In this document: positions 1 to 5,806 of the stretch, in pieces
How positions within the stretch are numbered: position 1 is the stretch's first letter
How the letters are laid out: the number at the start of each line of letters is the position of its first letter
Source of the DNA: Planctomycetota bacterium
GTDB taxonomy: Bacteria > Planctomycetota > Phycisphaerae > WQYP01
Direction: 5' to 3'
Assembly: GCA_021799715.1 (NCBI GenBank)
Contig: JAJYZY010000139.1
Span: 1 to 5,806, forward strand
Length of the DNA stretch: 5,806 nt
Made by a program: the position numbers and the translations under genes
Notes under the pieces: model-generated
The model's database searches: none
Seen by the model: the letters and a program-made list of their open reading frames with translations, nothing else
Told to the model about the DNA's origin: nothing

Positions 1-79
1 CCTGTTTAACACATCCAGCCCTTTTGATGATGCATTGTCGGAATATCTGGCCAACCGGATGAAAGGGCACCGGGCATGA
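1..79 (+). CDS. DUF58-family protein, C-terminal 25 residues (5' partial)
   Basis: An open frame enters from the left edge (first full codon at base 2) and ends at TGA 77-79. The visible tail includes FNTSSPFDDALSEYL followed by a basic end (ANRMKGHRA). This pattern, a Thr/Ser-rich strand, then Pro-hydrophobic-Asp, an 'ALxxYL' helix and a basic terminus, is typical of the C-terminus of DUF58 proteins. DUF58 proteins carry a degenerate VWA-like fold and are normally encoded between a MoxR AAA+ ATPase and Bat-type VWA proteins. The BatA-like gene begins 15 bases downstream on the same strand, exactly the expected neighbour, so context supports the call more than the short sequence does. The stop overlaps an ATG (76-78) in another frame that closes after eight codons, so the real downstream start is at 95. 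With only 25 residues the family call is likely but not proven. Confidence 0.68.
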   Translation, partial: LFNTSSPFDDALSEYLANRMKGHRA

Positions 80-94
80 CGAGGGCCGCGCATC

Positions 95-2323
95 ATGTTT
101 GAACTTCCCTGGATGCTTACCGGATTAATGGCGCTCGGCATTCCCATTGCCATTCACCTGCTGCATCGGCAGAAAACCACGCCGATTAACTGGGGTGCCA
201 TGATGTTTCTGCAAGCCAGCGACGTGCTCAAGAAAAAACGCCGCAATCTTGACCACTGGCTGCTACTGCTGGCGCGCATTGCCCTGCTGTTACTGCTGGT
301 TTTGCTGCTGGCGTGGCCGATTCTACCGGCGGGAGCGGTCAAACAACTATCGGGCGGATCATCCGCGGATGTGGTTATTGTGCTGGATCACAGCATTTCC
401 ACCGGCATTCTGGACGGGCGGCGAACCGTATTCGCGCATGAAATTGCCGCGGCCAAGCGCATCGCCGGCGCGTTAAGCCGACAAGATACGCTTTCAATTG
501 TCATTGCCGGCCACCGCCCGTACAGCCTGACACAGTTCCCCGTTCCAGTGTCAGACAACGCCGCGGTGCGAAGCAAACTATTTTCTCCCCTCTATCAGTT
601 GCCCATGGGAATGGCGGGGGCCTCCATCCCGGCGGCGATTCAACAAGCCCGTCGGGCGGCGCGGCGCGGTGCCTTGTTTGATAAGGTAATCTTTGTTGTT
701 TCTGATCAGCGTGTGGTCTCCTGGCAGCCGCGACATGGCGCAGAATGGAAGGCCGCCTATGGTGGAAAAAGTGCGGGAAAACATCTGGCGGTATTTGATT
801 TGCCGGTCATCGCCCATAGTGCCCTATCCGATATTGCAATTGGCCCGTTGCACATTGAACCATCATTTCCCGCTGTAGGCCGACGGGTAACCGTGATGTT
901 TAGCGTCAGTAATTCCGGGCCGCTTTCGGTGGCATCCATTCCCATTGATCTACTGTATGATGGCGCGCCGATGGATCATATCATGATTCCCCGCCTGCAA
1001 GCCGGGCGCAGCACCACGGGAATCATGCACCTGCGCATTGCCTCGGCGGGGTCGCACTGGATCACGGTGCGCACGGGAATTCAGGATGCCTTGGCGGCGG
1101 ATAATCAATCCACTGCCGTAGTTCAGGCCTGGAAACATATTCCGGTGCTAATTATTGACAGCCAACTGGGGGCGGTCGGCCGTCTCCGCGCCAGTCGATA
1201 TATCCGTGCCGCCCTGCAACCTTCGACATCCACTCGCCTGGGACTGGCCCAACCTGTGGTGATGAGTGTCAGCAGCGCGCGGAACGCGCGGTTAAGCCAA
1301 TATCGGGTGGTTATTGTCAATGATCCATCGACTCTGCCGGCCGGATTGATCTCCCGGCTCCATACATTTGCCCGTTCCGGCAAAGGAGTCTGGTTTATCC
1401 TGGGCCGACATGCCAATCGCGGTTTTGTTAATTCTCAATTGCCGTCAGGCGGATTCGCCATTGGCACAATGGGAAATGTGCAGTCGGCCGGCAAACACCA
1501 TCCGATTATTGTGATCCGCGATGCCGACAGCCCACTGTTGCGCCCTTTGCGCGAACTGCATCGCAACGCCATCGTGGGTGTTACACTTCTGAAGTGGAAC
1601 ACGCTGATTCCGGCCGATGCGCGGGAAAAGGTTTTGCTGGCCACCGCGCGCGGGGCACCTTTGATGCTGTCACAAAGCGTGGGAGATTCCGGCGGTCAGG
1701 TGGTCATATGGACCACGGGTGTTGGTGGGCATTGGAATGATTGGCCTTTGCAGGCCGGAAGCTTTTTGCCGCTGGTCAATCAGACCGTGTATGAATTGGC
1801 CATGGGTGCCAGACGTCTGACCGAACGGCCTTATATCAATCCCGGCGTACCGATCGTGTGGATCGGTTCGGACACGCCCGCCATTGAATCGGCCGCGATT
1901 CTGGATCCCCATGGCCTGATCCATTCGGTAACGCCCCAACTTATTACCGGTGGACACTATCTTGTAACATGGGGCCACACCGGGTTGCCGGGGTTGTACA
2001 CGCTGTCGTTCAAACCCGGGAAAAGTCGGGCCAAGGTCTACTTCAATGTAAACATCAACCGCAGTAATTTAAATCCCGCCGTACTTTCCCCCACGGACAT
2101 GCAGTGGCTTACAAGCCACGATTATATTCGCAAGCAAATTAATACCCATGAGATCGCCGCGGCATTGGGCACGGTGACCCGCAATTTCAGCCTCTGGCCG
2201 ATTTTGGCGATCTTGGTGTTGCTGATGTTGCTGGTGGAGACATGGTTATGCCGGAACATGGCACAGTTGACTCGCCCGGCAGACTTGCCGGCGAACGAAT
2301 TACCGGCGATGAGTCTTTTGTAA
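95..2323 (+). CDS. BatA-like membrane protein: aerotolerance-regulator N-terminal domain, VWA, GATase-like fold
   Basis: This 742-residue protein opens with the Bat/aerotolerance-regulator N-terminal module: a membrane helix at about 5-22, a very basic loop (HRQK at 24-27, KKKRR at 46-50) and a second helix at about 55-77. The basic loop should be cytoplasmic, which puts the rest in the periplasm. A VWA domain follows at about 91-240, with the metal-site motif D98-H-S100-I-S102, Ser177 where the usual MIDAS Thr would be, and Asp204 in VVSD. Residues about 245-345 look like a CARDB/Ig-type beta-sandwich (SVSNSGPLSVASIPIDLLYDG region). Residues about 349-570 begin with a VLIID strand and resemble the GATase-like fold of planctomycete VWA proteins, without a catalytic Cys: the only Cys is C719. 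A last membrane helix at about 698-717 ends in VETWLCR. The ATG at 95 has GAGG at 81-84, ten bases upstream. It is much longer than classical BatA (about 330 residues). Exact function is unknown; likely an envelope-anchored, metal-dependent interaction protein working with DUF58 and MoxR. Confidence 0.88.
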   Translation: MFELPWMLTGLMALGIPIAIHLLHRQKTTPINWGAMMFLQASDVLKKKRRNLDHWLLLLARIALLLLLVLLLAWPILPAGAVKQLSGGSSADVVIVLDHSISTGILDGRRTVFAHEIAAAKRIAGALSRQDTLSIVIAGHRPYSLTQFPVPVSDNAAVRSKLFSPLYQLPMGMAGASIPAAIQQARRAARRGALFDKVIFVVSDQRVVSWQPRHGAEWKAAYGGKSAGKHLAVFDLPVIAHSALSDIAIGPLHIEPSFPAVGRRVTVMFSVSNSGPLSVASIPIDLLYDGAPMDHIMIPRLQAGRSTTGIMHLRIASAGSHWITVRTGIQDALAADNQSTAVVQAWKHIPVLIIDSQLGAVGRLRASRYIRAALQPSTSTRLGLAQPVVMSVSSARNARLSQYRVVIVNDPSTLPAGLISRLHTFARSGKGVWFILGRHANRGFVNSQLPSGGFAIGTMGNVQSAGKHHPIIVIRDADSPLLRPLRELHRNAIVGVTLLKWNTLIPADAREKVLLATARGAPLMLSQSVGDSGGQVVIWTTGVGGHWNDWPLQAGSFLPLVNQTVYELAMGARRLTERPYINPGVPIVWIGSDTPAIESAAILDPHGLIHSVTPQLITGGHYLVTWGHTGLPGLYTLSFKPGKSRAKVYFNVNINRSNLNPAVLSPTDMQWLTSHDYIRKQINTHEIAAALGTVTRNFSLWPILAILVLLMLLVETWLCRNMAQLTRPADLPANELPAMSLL

Positions 2324-2330
2324 ATTAGAA

Positions 2331-2337
2331 GAAGGAA
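2331..2337 (+). promoter_or_regulatory. Strong Shine-Dalgarno site selecting a TTG start
   Basis: GAAGGAA lies in the 21-base gap after the TAA at 2321-2323 and ends seven bases before TTG at 2345 (nine bases measured from the end of the GAAGG core). No similar purine-rich site precedes the in-frame ATG codons at 2381, 2390 or 2405. The site therefore supports TTG as the true start of the downstream gene. Confidence 0.7.
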
Positions 2338-2344
2338 TTCACTG

Positions 2345-5290
2345 TTGGCCAAAGCGCCCGTACAATCTCCCGACCATCCTATGCATCTGATGCTCCATGC
2401 GGTTATGCCGCTGTGGCTGTTGGGGATTATTGCCCTGCTGTCTGTAGCTTTAATTATCTATATGTATCAACAGCAACGGGACCTGGCACCACCGCGTACC
2501 ATTATCGCATTAACGCTGCTTCGGACGGCCATGGTGCTGTTAGCACTGCTGACGCTGGCCGGCCCCGCTCTGCAATGGACGCGCACGGAAACGTCGCCGG
2601 GGCAGCTCTGGCTGTTATTGGATCACAGTAAATCCATGGGCGTTCGGGACCGACAGGCGGGGCAGGTGTATGCGTTGCGCTGGGCCTGCGCACTGGGCCG
2701 CGTGCCGGGCTACAGCGATGCGCTGGATCGCGGGCTGGCGCAGCTTAGCGCCCTGTCGCAGCAGCTACGTATAATCAAGGAGCGGGAAAGCCATTTCCGC
2801 GCTGTGTCACGCCCGCAGGCACAACGGCAAAATCGCAAAAGCATCGCCGCCCTGCGCAGTTGGAATAGCCGTCTTCATTCCCTGATTGACCAATTATCAC
2901 GCCACGCGTCCGCTTCGGAAGTTGCCAATCAGTTGCGACAAATTGCCCGAAAAGTTCGGCATGTTTCTCAAGCTGTGGATACAGGCTCCGGCACGACCTT
3001 GCCCGCCGCGAAAGCTTATGCGGCGGTAAATATTCTACTGGGCACCGCCCTGCGGGTTTTGCAACAGGCCGCACGAAGTGCCGATCAAGCCTATCTGGCG
3101 GCCCATAAGTCCAATGTAACGCTTCAGGCCCAGCTTCGGCATGTGCGAAACATGACCCGCGCACAATTGGCGGCAGACATTATCACGCAACACAGTCCCG
3201 GAGGAACACCGGCGATTGCTAACCTGCTGCGGAAGGACGCAGTGCATCTGATCAGCTTTGCGGGGACCGCCTATAGCGCGGAATTTCCCAGCTACGGTCA
3301 TACCAAATCCGTGGTGCGAAATAATCTTAACCCCACCGGCAACAGCACCAATATCAGCCAGGCGTTACTGACTGCCGCGTCACGTATTGAACGTTCACGC
3401 CGGGCGGATATTCTGCTGGTTTCTGATGGTCGGCAAAATGTCGGATCCAATCCGTCCGAAGTCGCCCGGCTTCTGGCGATCCATCATGTGTCGGTCTATA
3501 CCTTATGTATCGGATCAGATCATGCGGCGGCCGGGGCATCCATTGATTCCATTCATGCACCGCAATGGATATATAAACATCAATATCTTAAGGCGACCGC
3601 CGTTATCCATCTGCGTTCATTGGCCGGTAAGCCGGTCACGGTGGAATTGCTGCGCCACGGACACGTGCGATCGCGAAAAGTGATTCTGACGCATCGGTCC
3701 GATGCGTATAAATCTGTCCGATTCAAGAATCTGCCGCCCGGTCCGGGTGTCTACGCCTACACACTGAAAGTTCTGCCGGCGGCCAATATGCGCACCAGTG
3801 TTGAACGCCGCTTTCGTGTGACCGTGCGACGGGATAAACTCCAAGTGCTGCTGATTGACGGCCAACCGGGATGGAATTATCAGTATCTGGTGAATTATTT
3901 TTCACGCAGCCATCGTGTGCATTTGCAGGCGGTACTGTTGCATCCGGCGACCATTGCGGGGGTTACCCCCCCGCCGCCGGTGGTCGCATCACCAAAAAAT
4001 TCCAGCTATCTGGCCCAGCAACTGCCGGCGGGACGCAAGGCATGGGAAGCCTTTGACGTTATTATCCTCGGTGATATTCCGGGCAATACGCTGTCACCGG
4101 AAGCCCAGCAAGGCATCACGTATGCCGTGCAAAGCAAAGGCGCGGCACTGGTCATCATGGCAGGTCAGCAATACATGCCGCGGGACTGGGGCAATCAACC
4201 CCTGGGAAAACTTTTCCCCATTAAATTCAATGCGGTGTGGCCGGCGGCACTGTTGCGGCAGCAGAATGACGGCGGATTTCTGCCGGCATTAACCGTCCAG
4301 GGGGCACAATCGAGTCTTTCACAATTGGGAGTGGATCAACGCAGCGACAGCACCATCTGGCAGTCCATGCCGCGCTGGTACTGGCACAGCGCCTATACGC
4401 ACGCCCGCGCTGATGCGCGCGTCTTGTGGGTTATTTCCGGTGGCGGCCATGGAAATTCGGGTAACGCCGGAGGCGTGCAGGCCTTTCAGGCAGCCCGCCG
4501 CAGGGCCTTGCTCACAACCATGTCGATGGGATCAGGAAGGGTGATGTATCTGGCCAGCAATCAGTTGTGGCGACTGCGATATGTGCATGGCTACAACGTG
4601 GAAGATGTATTTCTTGGCCAACTGCTGCGCTGGGCTTCGGGGTCGCAATTGCCGGCGGGCGGCAAATTCGTTCGCTTCGGCACCAATCACTCCAGTTATA
4701 ACCCGGGGAGAAAAGTTCTGGTCCAGGCACGCGTTCTCGATGATCAGTTGCTGCCGGAAGCCCATGTGCATTTTCAGGCGGTGGCGACCGCGATTGCCGC
4801 CAAGTCCAACAAAGCATCAGGCCCCACCGCCCCGGAAGTATTTTCCGCCGCCATGGTGCCGCAGGCCGGCGTACCGGGCTATTACAGCGGCAGGATTACC
4901 GGCCTGCCCCCGGGACGATATCGCATCACCCTCAAGGGGTCCGGCGTAAACCGGCGTATGCTTGATGACCCCACGGCAACAGTCCGCTCATTAAATATCC
5001 GTGTAAAGTCCGCCGGCAATCTTGAAATGATCAACACCACCAGCGACCCAGCAGCCATGCGGCAAATTGCCCGCGCCGGGGGCGGCGTTGCCCTGCCCGG
5101 CCCATTTGCCGATATTCTGGCGCAGTATATGCCACCGGTAAAACAAGTTATTAAAATTCCGGAAAGCAACAGTCTTTTCGCCCACCCGCATAGTGCGTCC
5201 ACATTCTGGCTGCACGTTCTGTTCATGCTGGTGTTTATCACACTGCTGACCGCCGAATGGCTGCTGCGAAAATCCGCCGCAATGGTGTAG
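2345..5290 (+). CDS. Large membrane VWA protein with helical insertion and cysteine-free GATase-like domain
   Basis: This 981-residue protein is the second VWA protein of the operon. Two membrane helices (about 21-41 and 53-75) flank a short loop with basic residues (R45, R51). The VWA domain starts at about 86: metal motif D93-H-S95-K-S97, then a Gln/Ala/Arg/Leu-rich helical insertion at about 104-268, then the domain resumes with HLISFAG (301-307), the MIDAS Thr T335 in STNISQAL, and D361 in VSDG. A beta-sandwich covers about 395-495. A GATase-like region runs from about 498 to 765 (VLLIDGQPGWNYQYL at 501-515; LVIMAGQQYMP at 602-612; SGRVMYLASNQLWRLRY at 730-746). This resembles the same block in planctomycete VWA proteins, but it has no cysteine, so amidotransferase chemistry is not expected. 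A further beta-sandwich (about 775-890) and an 'RQIARAGGG' segment (906-914) precede the last membrane helix (about 954-974), which ends AEWLLRK. The start is TTG behind a strong ribosome site; the first ATG (codon 13) lacks one. Topology should place everything between helices 2 and 3 in the periplasm. The specific role is unknown. Confidence 0.87.
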   Translation: MAKAPVQSPDHPMHLMLHAVMPLWLLGIIALLSVALIIYMYQQQRDLAPPRTIIALTLLRTAMVLLALLTLAGPALQWTRTETSPGQLWLLLDHSKSMGVRDRQAGQVYALRWACALGRVPGYSDALDRGLAQLSALSQQLRIIKERESHFRAVSRPQAQRQNRKSIAALRSWNSRLHSLIDQLSRHASASEVANQLRQIARKVRHVSQAVDTGSGTTLPAAKAYAAVNILLGTALRVLQQAARSADQAYLAAHKSNVTLQAQLRHVRNMTRAQLAADIITQHSPGGTPAIANLLRKDAVHLISFAGTAYSAEFPSYGHTKSVVRNNLNPTGNSTNISQALLTAASRIERSRRADILLVSDGRQNVGSNPSEVARLLAIHHVSVYTLCIGSDHAAAGASIDSIHAPQWIYKHQYLKATAVIHLRSLAGKPVTVELLRHGHVRSRKVILTHRSDAYKSVRFKNLPPGPGVYAYTLKVLPAANMRTSVERRFRVTVRRDKLQVLLIDGQPGWNYQYLVNYFSRSHRVHLQAVLLHPATIAGVTPPPPVVASPKNSSYLAQQLPAGRKAWEAFDVIILGDIPGNTLSPEAQQGITYAVQSKGAALVIMAGQQYMPRDWGNQPLGKLFPIKFNAVWPAALLRQQNDGGFLPALTVQGAQSSLSQLGVDQRSDSTIWQSMPRWYWHSAYTHARADARVLWVISGGGHGNSGNAGGVQAFQAARRRALLTTMSMGSGRVMYLASNQLWRLRYVHGYNVEDVFLGQLLRWASGSQLPAGGKFVRFGTNHSSYNPGRKVLVQARVLDDQLLPEAHVHFQAVATAIAAKSNKASGPTAPEVFSAAMVPQAGVPGYYSGRITGLPPGRYRITLKGSGVNRRMLDDPTATVRSLNIRVKSAGNLEMINTTSDPAAMRQIARAGGGVALPGPFADILAQYMPPVKQVIKIPESNSLFAHPHSASTFWLHVLFMLVFITLLTAEWLLRKSAAMV

Positions 5291-5293
5291 CAG

Positions 5294-5336
5294 GCGGTCG
5301 AGGTTTGGATTTCAAGTTTTGATTCACCACGACCGC
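5294..5336 (+). terminator. Candidate stem-loop just after the VWA gene stop codon
   Basis: Three bases after the TAG at 5288-5290 there is an 11-base inverted repeat with one mismatch: GCGGTCGAGGT (5294-5304) against ACCACGACCGC (5326-5336), with a 21-base loop. Its position suggests a transcript 3' end or stability hairpin for the operon. No T-run follows (the next bases are AGAGGTAAAC), so it is not a textbook intrinsic terminator. Confidence 0.38.
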
Positions 5337-5360
5337 AGAGGTAAACAGAGGACGGACACA
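5335..5360. repeat. Degenerate short tandem repeat, about 10-base period
   Basis: GCAGAGG (5335-5341) and ACAGAGG (5345-5351) are spaced by ten bases and followed by GACGGACACA (5351-5360). The preceding TTCACCACGACC (5323-5334) plus these units looks like a decayed copy of the 'TTCACCAC...AGAGG...ACAGAGGAC' intergenic element that I recall from many environmental bacterial genomes. That match is from memory. The 9-mer GACGGACAC occurs again at 5452-5460 in the same gap. Confidence 0.3.
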
Positions 5361-5428
5361 CCCGTAGCGCGTAACCTGCAGTACTACCGCATGTACCTCA
5401 CGCCTAAGGATTCATCACTTCCCGACGC

Positions 5429-5474
5429 CCGCCAGAAGACGCGGTTAATGAGACGGACACCAAGCTTCTGGCGG
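5429..5474 (-). terminator. Candidate stem-loop just after the minus-strand gene stop codon
   Basis: A perfect 10-base inverted repeat, CCGCCAGAAG (5429-5438) and CTTCTGGCGG (5465-5474), encloses a 26-base loop. Read on the minus strand, it starts two bases after the TGA of the right-edge gene (complement of 5477-5479). This is the place for a transcript-end structure. The bases after it on the minus strand are not T-rich, so a factor-independent terminator is not clear. Because the arms are symmetrical it could also act on plus-strand transcripts from the Bat-like operon. Confidence 0.42.
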
Positions 5475-5476
5475 AT

Positions 5477-5806
5477 TCACTTTGTAACTTCAAGTGCGTT
5501 GTCGCTACCAAGGTGAATGTTGATGGTCTGGCGTGATGTAACTGTAACGGGAACCAGCCAGACCATGAAGGGTCTTGACGAATGGAATGCGTATGCATAG
5601 TACCCGCCAACTGGAACCTTGCGTATAACAAAATGACCGCTTAGCCCCGTGGTAGCGGAAAATCCGCCCCCATAAATAGCCATGAGATTTTTAATCCCTT
5701 CTGGCAGGAAAAGTCGTCGAAAATCAGCGGCTTGCGTTAGGTTGAAAGGGGATAGAACAGCAGCCCCCGTTCCGCCCACTATTCGCGCGACGGATGCTAA
5801 TTGCTG
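5477..5806 (-). CDS. Protein with carboxypeptidase-regulatory-like C-terminal region (5' partial)
   Basis: A minus-strand frame stays open from the right edge (109 residues visible) to TGA at 5479-5477. A GTG at 5779-5777 is in frame, but nine open codons precede it (QQLASVARI), so the gene most likely continues beyond the window. The readable signature is G54-L-S-G-H-F-V-I-R-K-V-P-V-G-G-Y-Y-A-Y-A (54-73), matching the 'dGxFxixxvPxGxYxxxA' core of carboxypeptidase-regulatory-like beta-sandwich domains, followed by a closing strand (VTVTSRQTINIHL, 87-99). Such domains are usually C-terminal or repeated modules of secreted or surface proteins, where they fold or bind rather than catalyse. A signal peptide, if any, would be outside the window. 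Three 60-base lines within it (5521-5700) average about 49% GC by my count, lower than lines sampled in the Bat-like genes. It is convergent with the VWA operon and probably unrelated to it. The domain call is moderate; a rival minus-strand frame at 5404-5631 shows no domain-like pattern. Confidence 0.58.
   Translation of the reverse strand, partial: QQLASVARIVGGTGAAVLSPFNLTQAADFRRLFLPEGIKNLMAIYGGGFSATTGLSGHFVIRKVPVGGYYAYAFHSSRPFMVWLVPVTVTSRQTINIHLGSDNALEVTK

Noticed and set aside
76..102. ATG overlapping the DUF58 stop (ATGA), giving an eight-codon frame that overlaps the BatA-like start
   Set aside because: Too short for a credible peptide. The larger gene has its own ribosome site (GAGG, 81-84), so this is probably chance.
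2775..3164. Minus-strand open frame of 129 codons opposite the VWA insertion
   Set aside because: Its translation is Arg/Pro/Cys-rich with no domain pattern, and it lies wholly opposite a convincing gene; a shadow of GC-rich codons.
3958..3972. GGGGGTTACCCCCCC, a small hairpin and C7 tract that might promote frameshifting
   Set aside because: It encodes a plausible Thr-Pro-Pro-Pro-Pro linker, and the main frame continues with family-like sequence on both sides, so programmed slippage is not supported.
3915..4292. Plus-strand frame of 125 codons in another phase within the GATase-like region
   Set aside because: Rich in Arg, Cys and Ser as expected for an out-of-frame read. The main frame here carries family-like motifs.
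4882..5361. Minus-strand open frame of 159 codons crossing the end of the VWA gene
   Set aside because: Mostly antisense to the conserved C-terminal part of the VWA protein, with no recognisable domain and no clear ribosome site noted.
5319..5516. Plus-strand open frame of 65 codons in the convergent gap
   Set aside because: It runs through both the repeats and the 10-base hairpin, overlaps the minus-strand gene, and its translation shows no domain pattern.
5404..5631. Alternative minus-strand frame of 75 codons at the right end
   Set aside because: It overlaps the frame with the carboxypeptidase-regulatory-like signature and has no domain-like pattern of its own.

Overview
The window reads as part of a MoxR/Bat-type locus from a Planctomycetota-like bacterium, possibly Phycisphaerae. 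That assignment is inferred from protein style and architecture; there is no rRNA or other marker to confirm it. Base composition is moderately GC-rich in the two large genes and lower (about 49% over three counted 60-base lines, 5521-5700) in the gene at the right edge.

Layout. Bases 1-79 are the last 25 codons of a plus-strand gene whose tail resembles the C-terminus of DUF58 proteins. After 15 bases comes a 742-residue BatA-like membrane protein (95-2323). After 21 more bases comes a 981-residue membrane VWA protein (2345-5290) that starts at TTG behind a strong Shine-Dalgarno sequence. The close spacing on one strand indicates one operon. Bases 5291-5476 are a 186-base non-coding stretch between convergent genes, with a stem-loop candidate just after each stop codon and some short degenerate repeats. 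Bases 5477-5806 are the 3' end of a minus-strand gene with a carboxypeptidase-regulatory-like beta-sandwich tail; it runs off the right edge.

How the genes may work together. DUF58 proteins usually sit beside a MoxR AAA+ ATPase (not in this window) and with VWA-domain membrane proteins (Bat proteins). The two large proteins here share a plan: two N-terminal membrane helices, a periplasmic VWA domain with a DxSxS metal site, beta-sandwich segments, a glutamine-amidotransferase-like (GATase-like) fold without a cysteine nucleophile, and one C-terminal membrane helix ending in a Glu-Trp-Leu or similar motif plus basic residues. They probably form, or contribute to, an envelope-anchored metal-dependent protein-interaction or chaperone-like complex. 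Substrate and physiological role cannot be read from the sequence.

The least ordinary points are a helical insertion of about 165 residues inside the VWA domain of the second protein, the paired cysteine-free GATase-like modules, the absence of BatC/D/E-type genes before the convergent gene, and the two stem-loops in the convergent gap. I found no CRISPR array, tRNA, rRNA, transposase or clearly new system.
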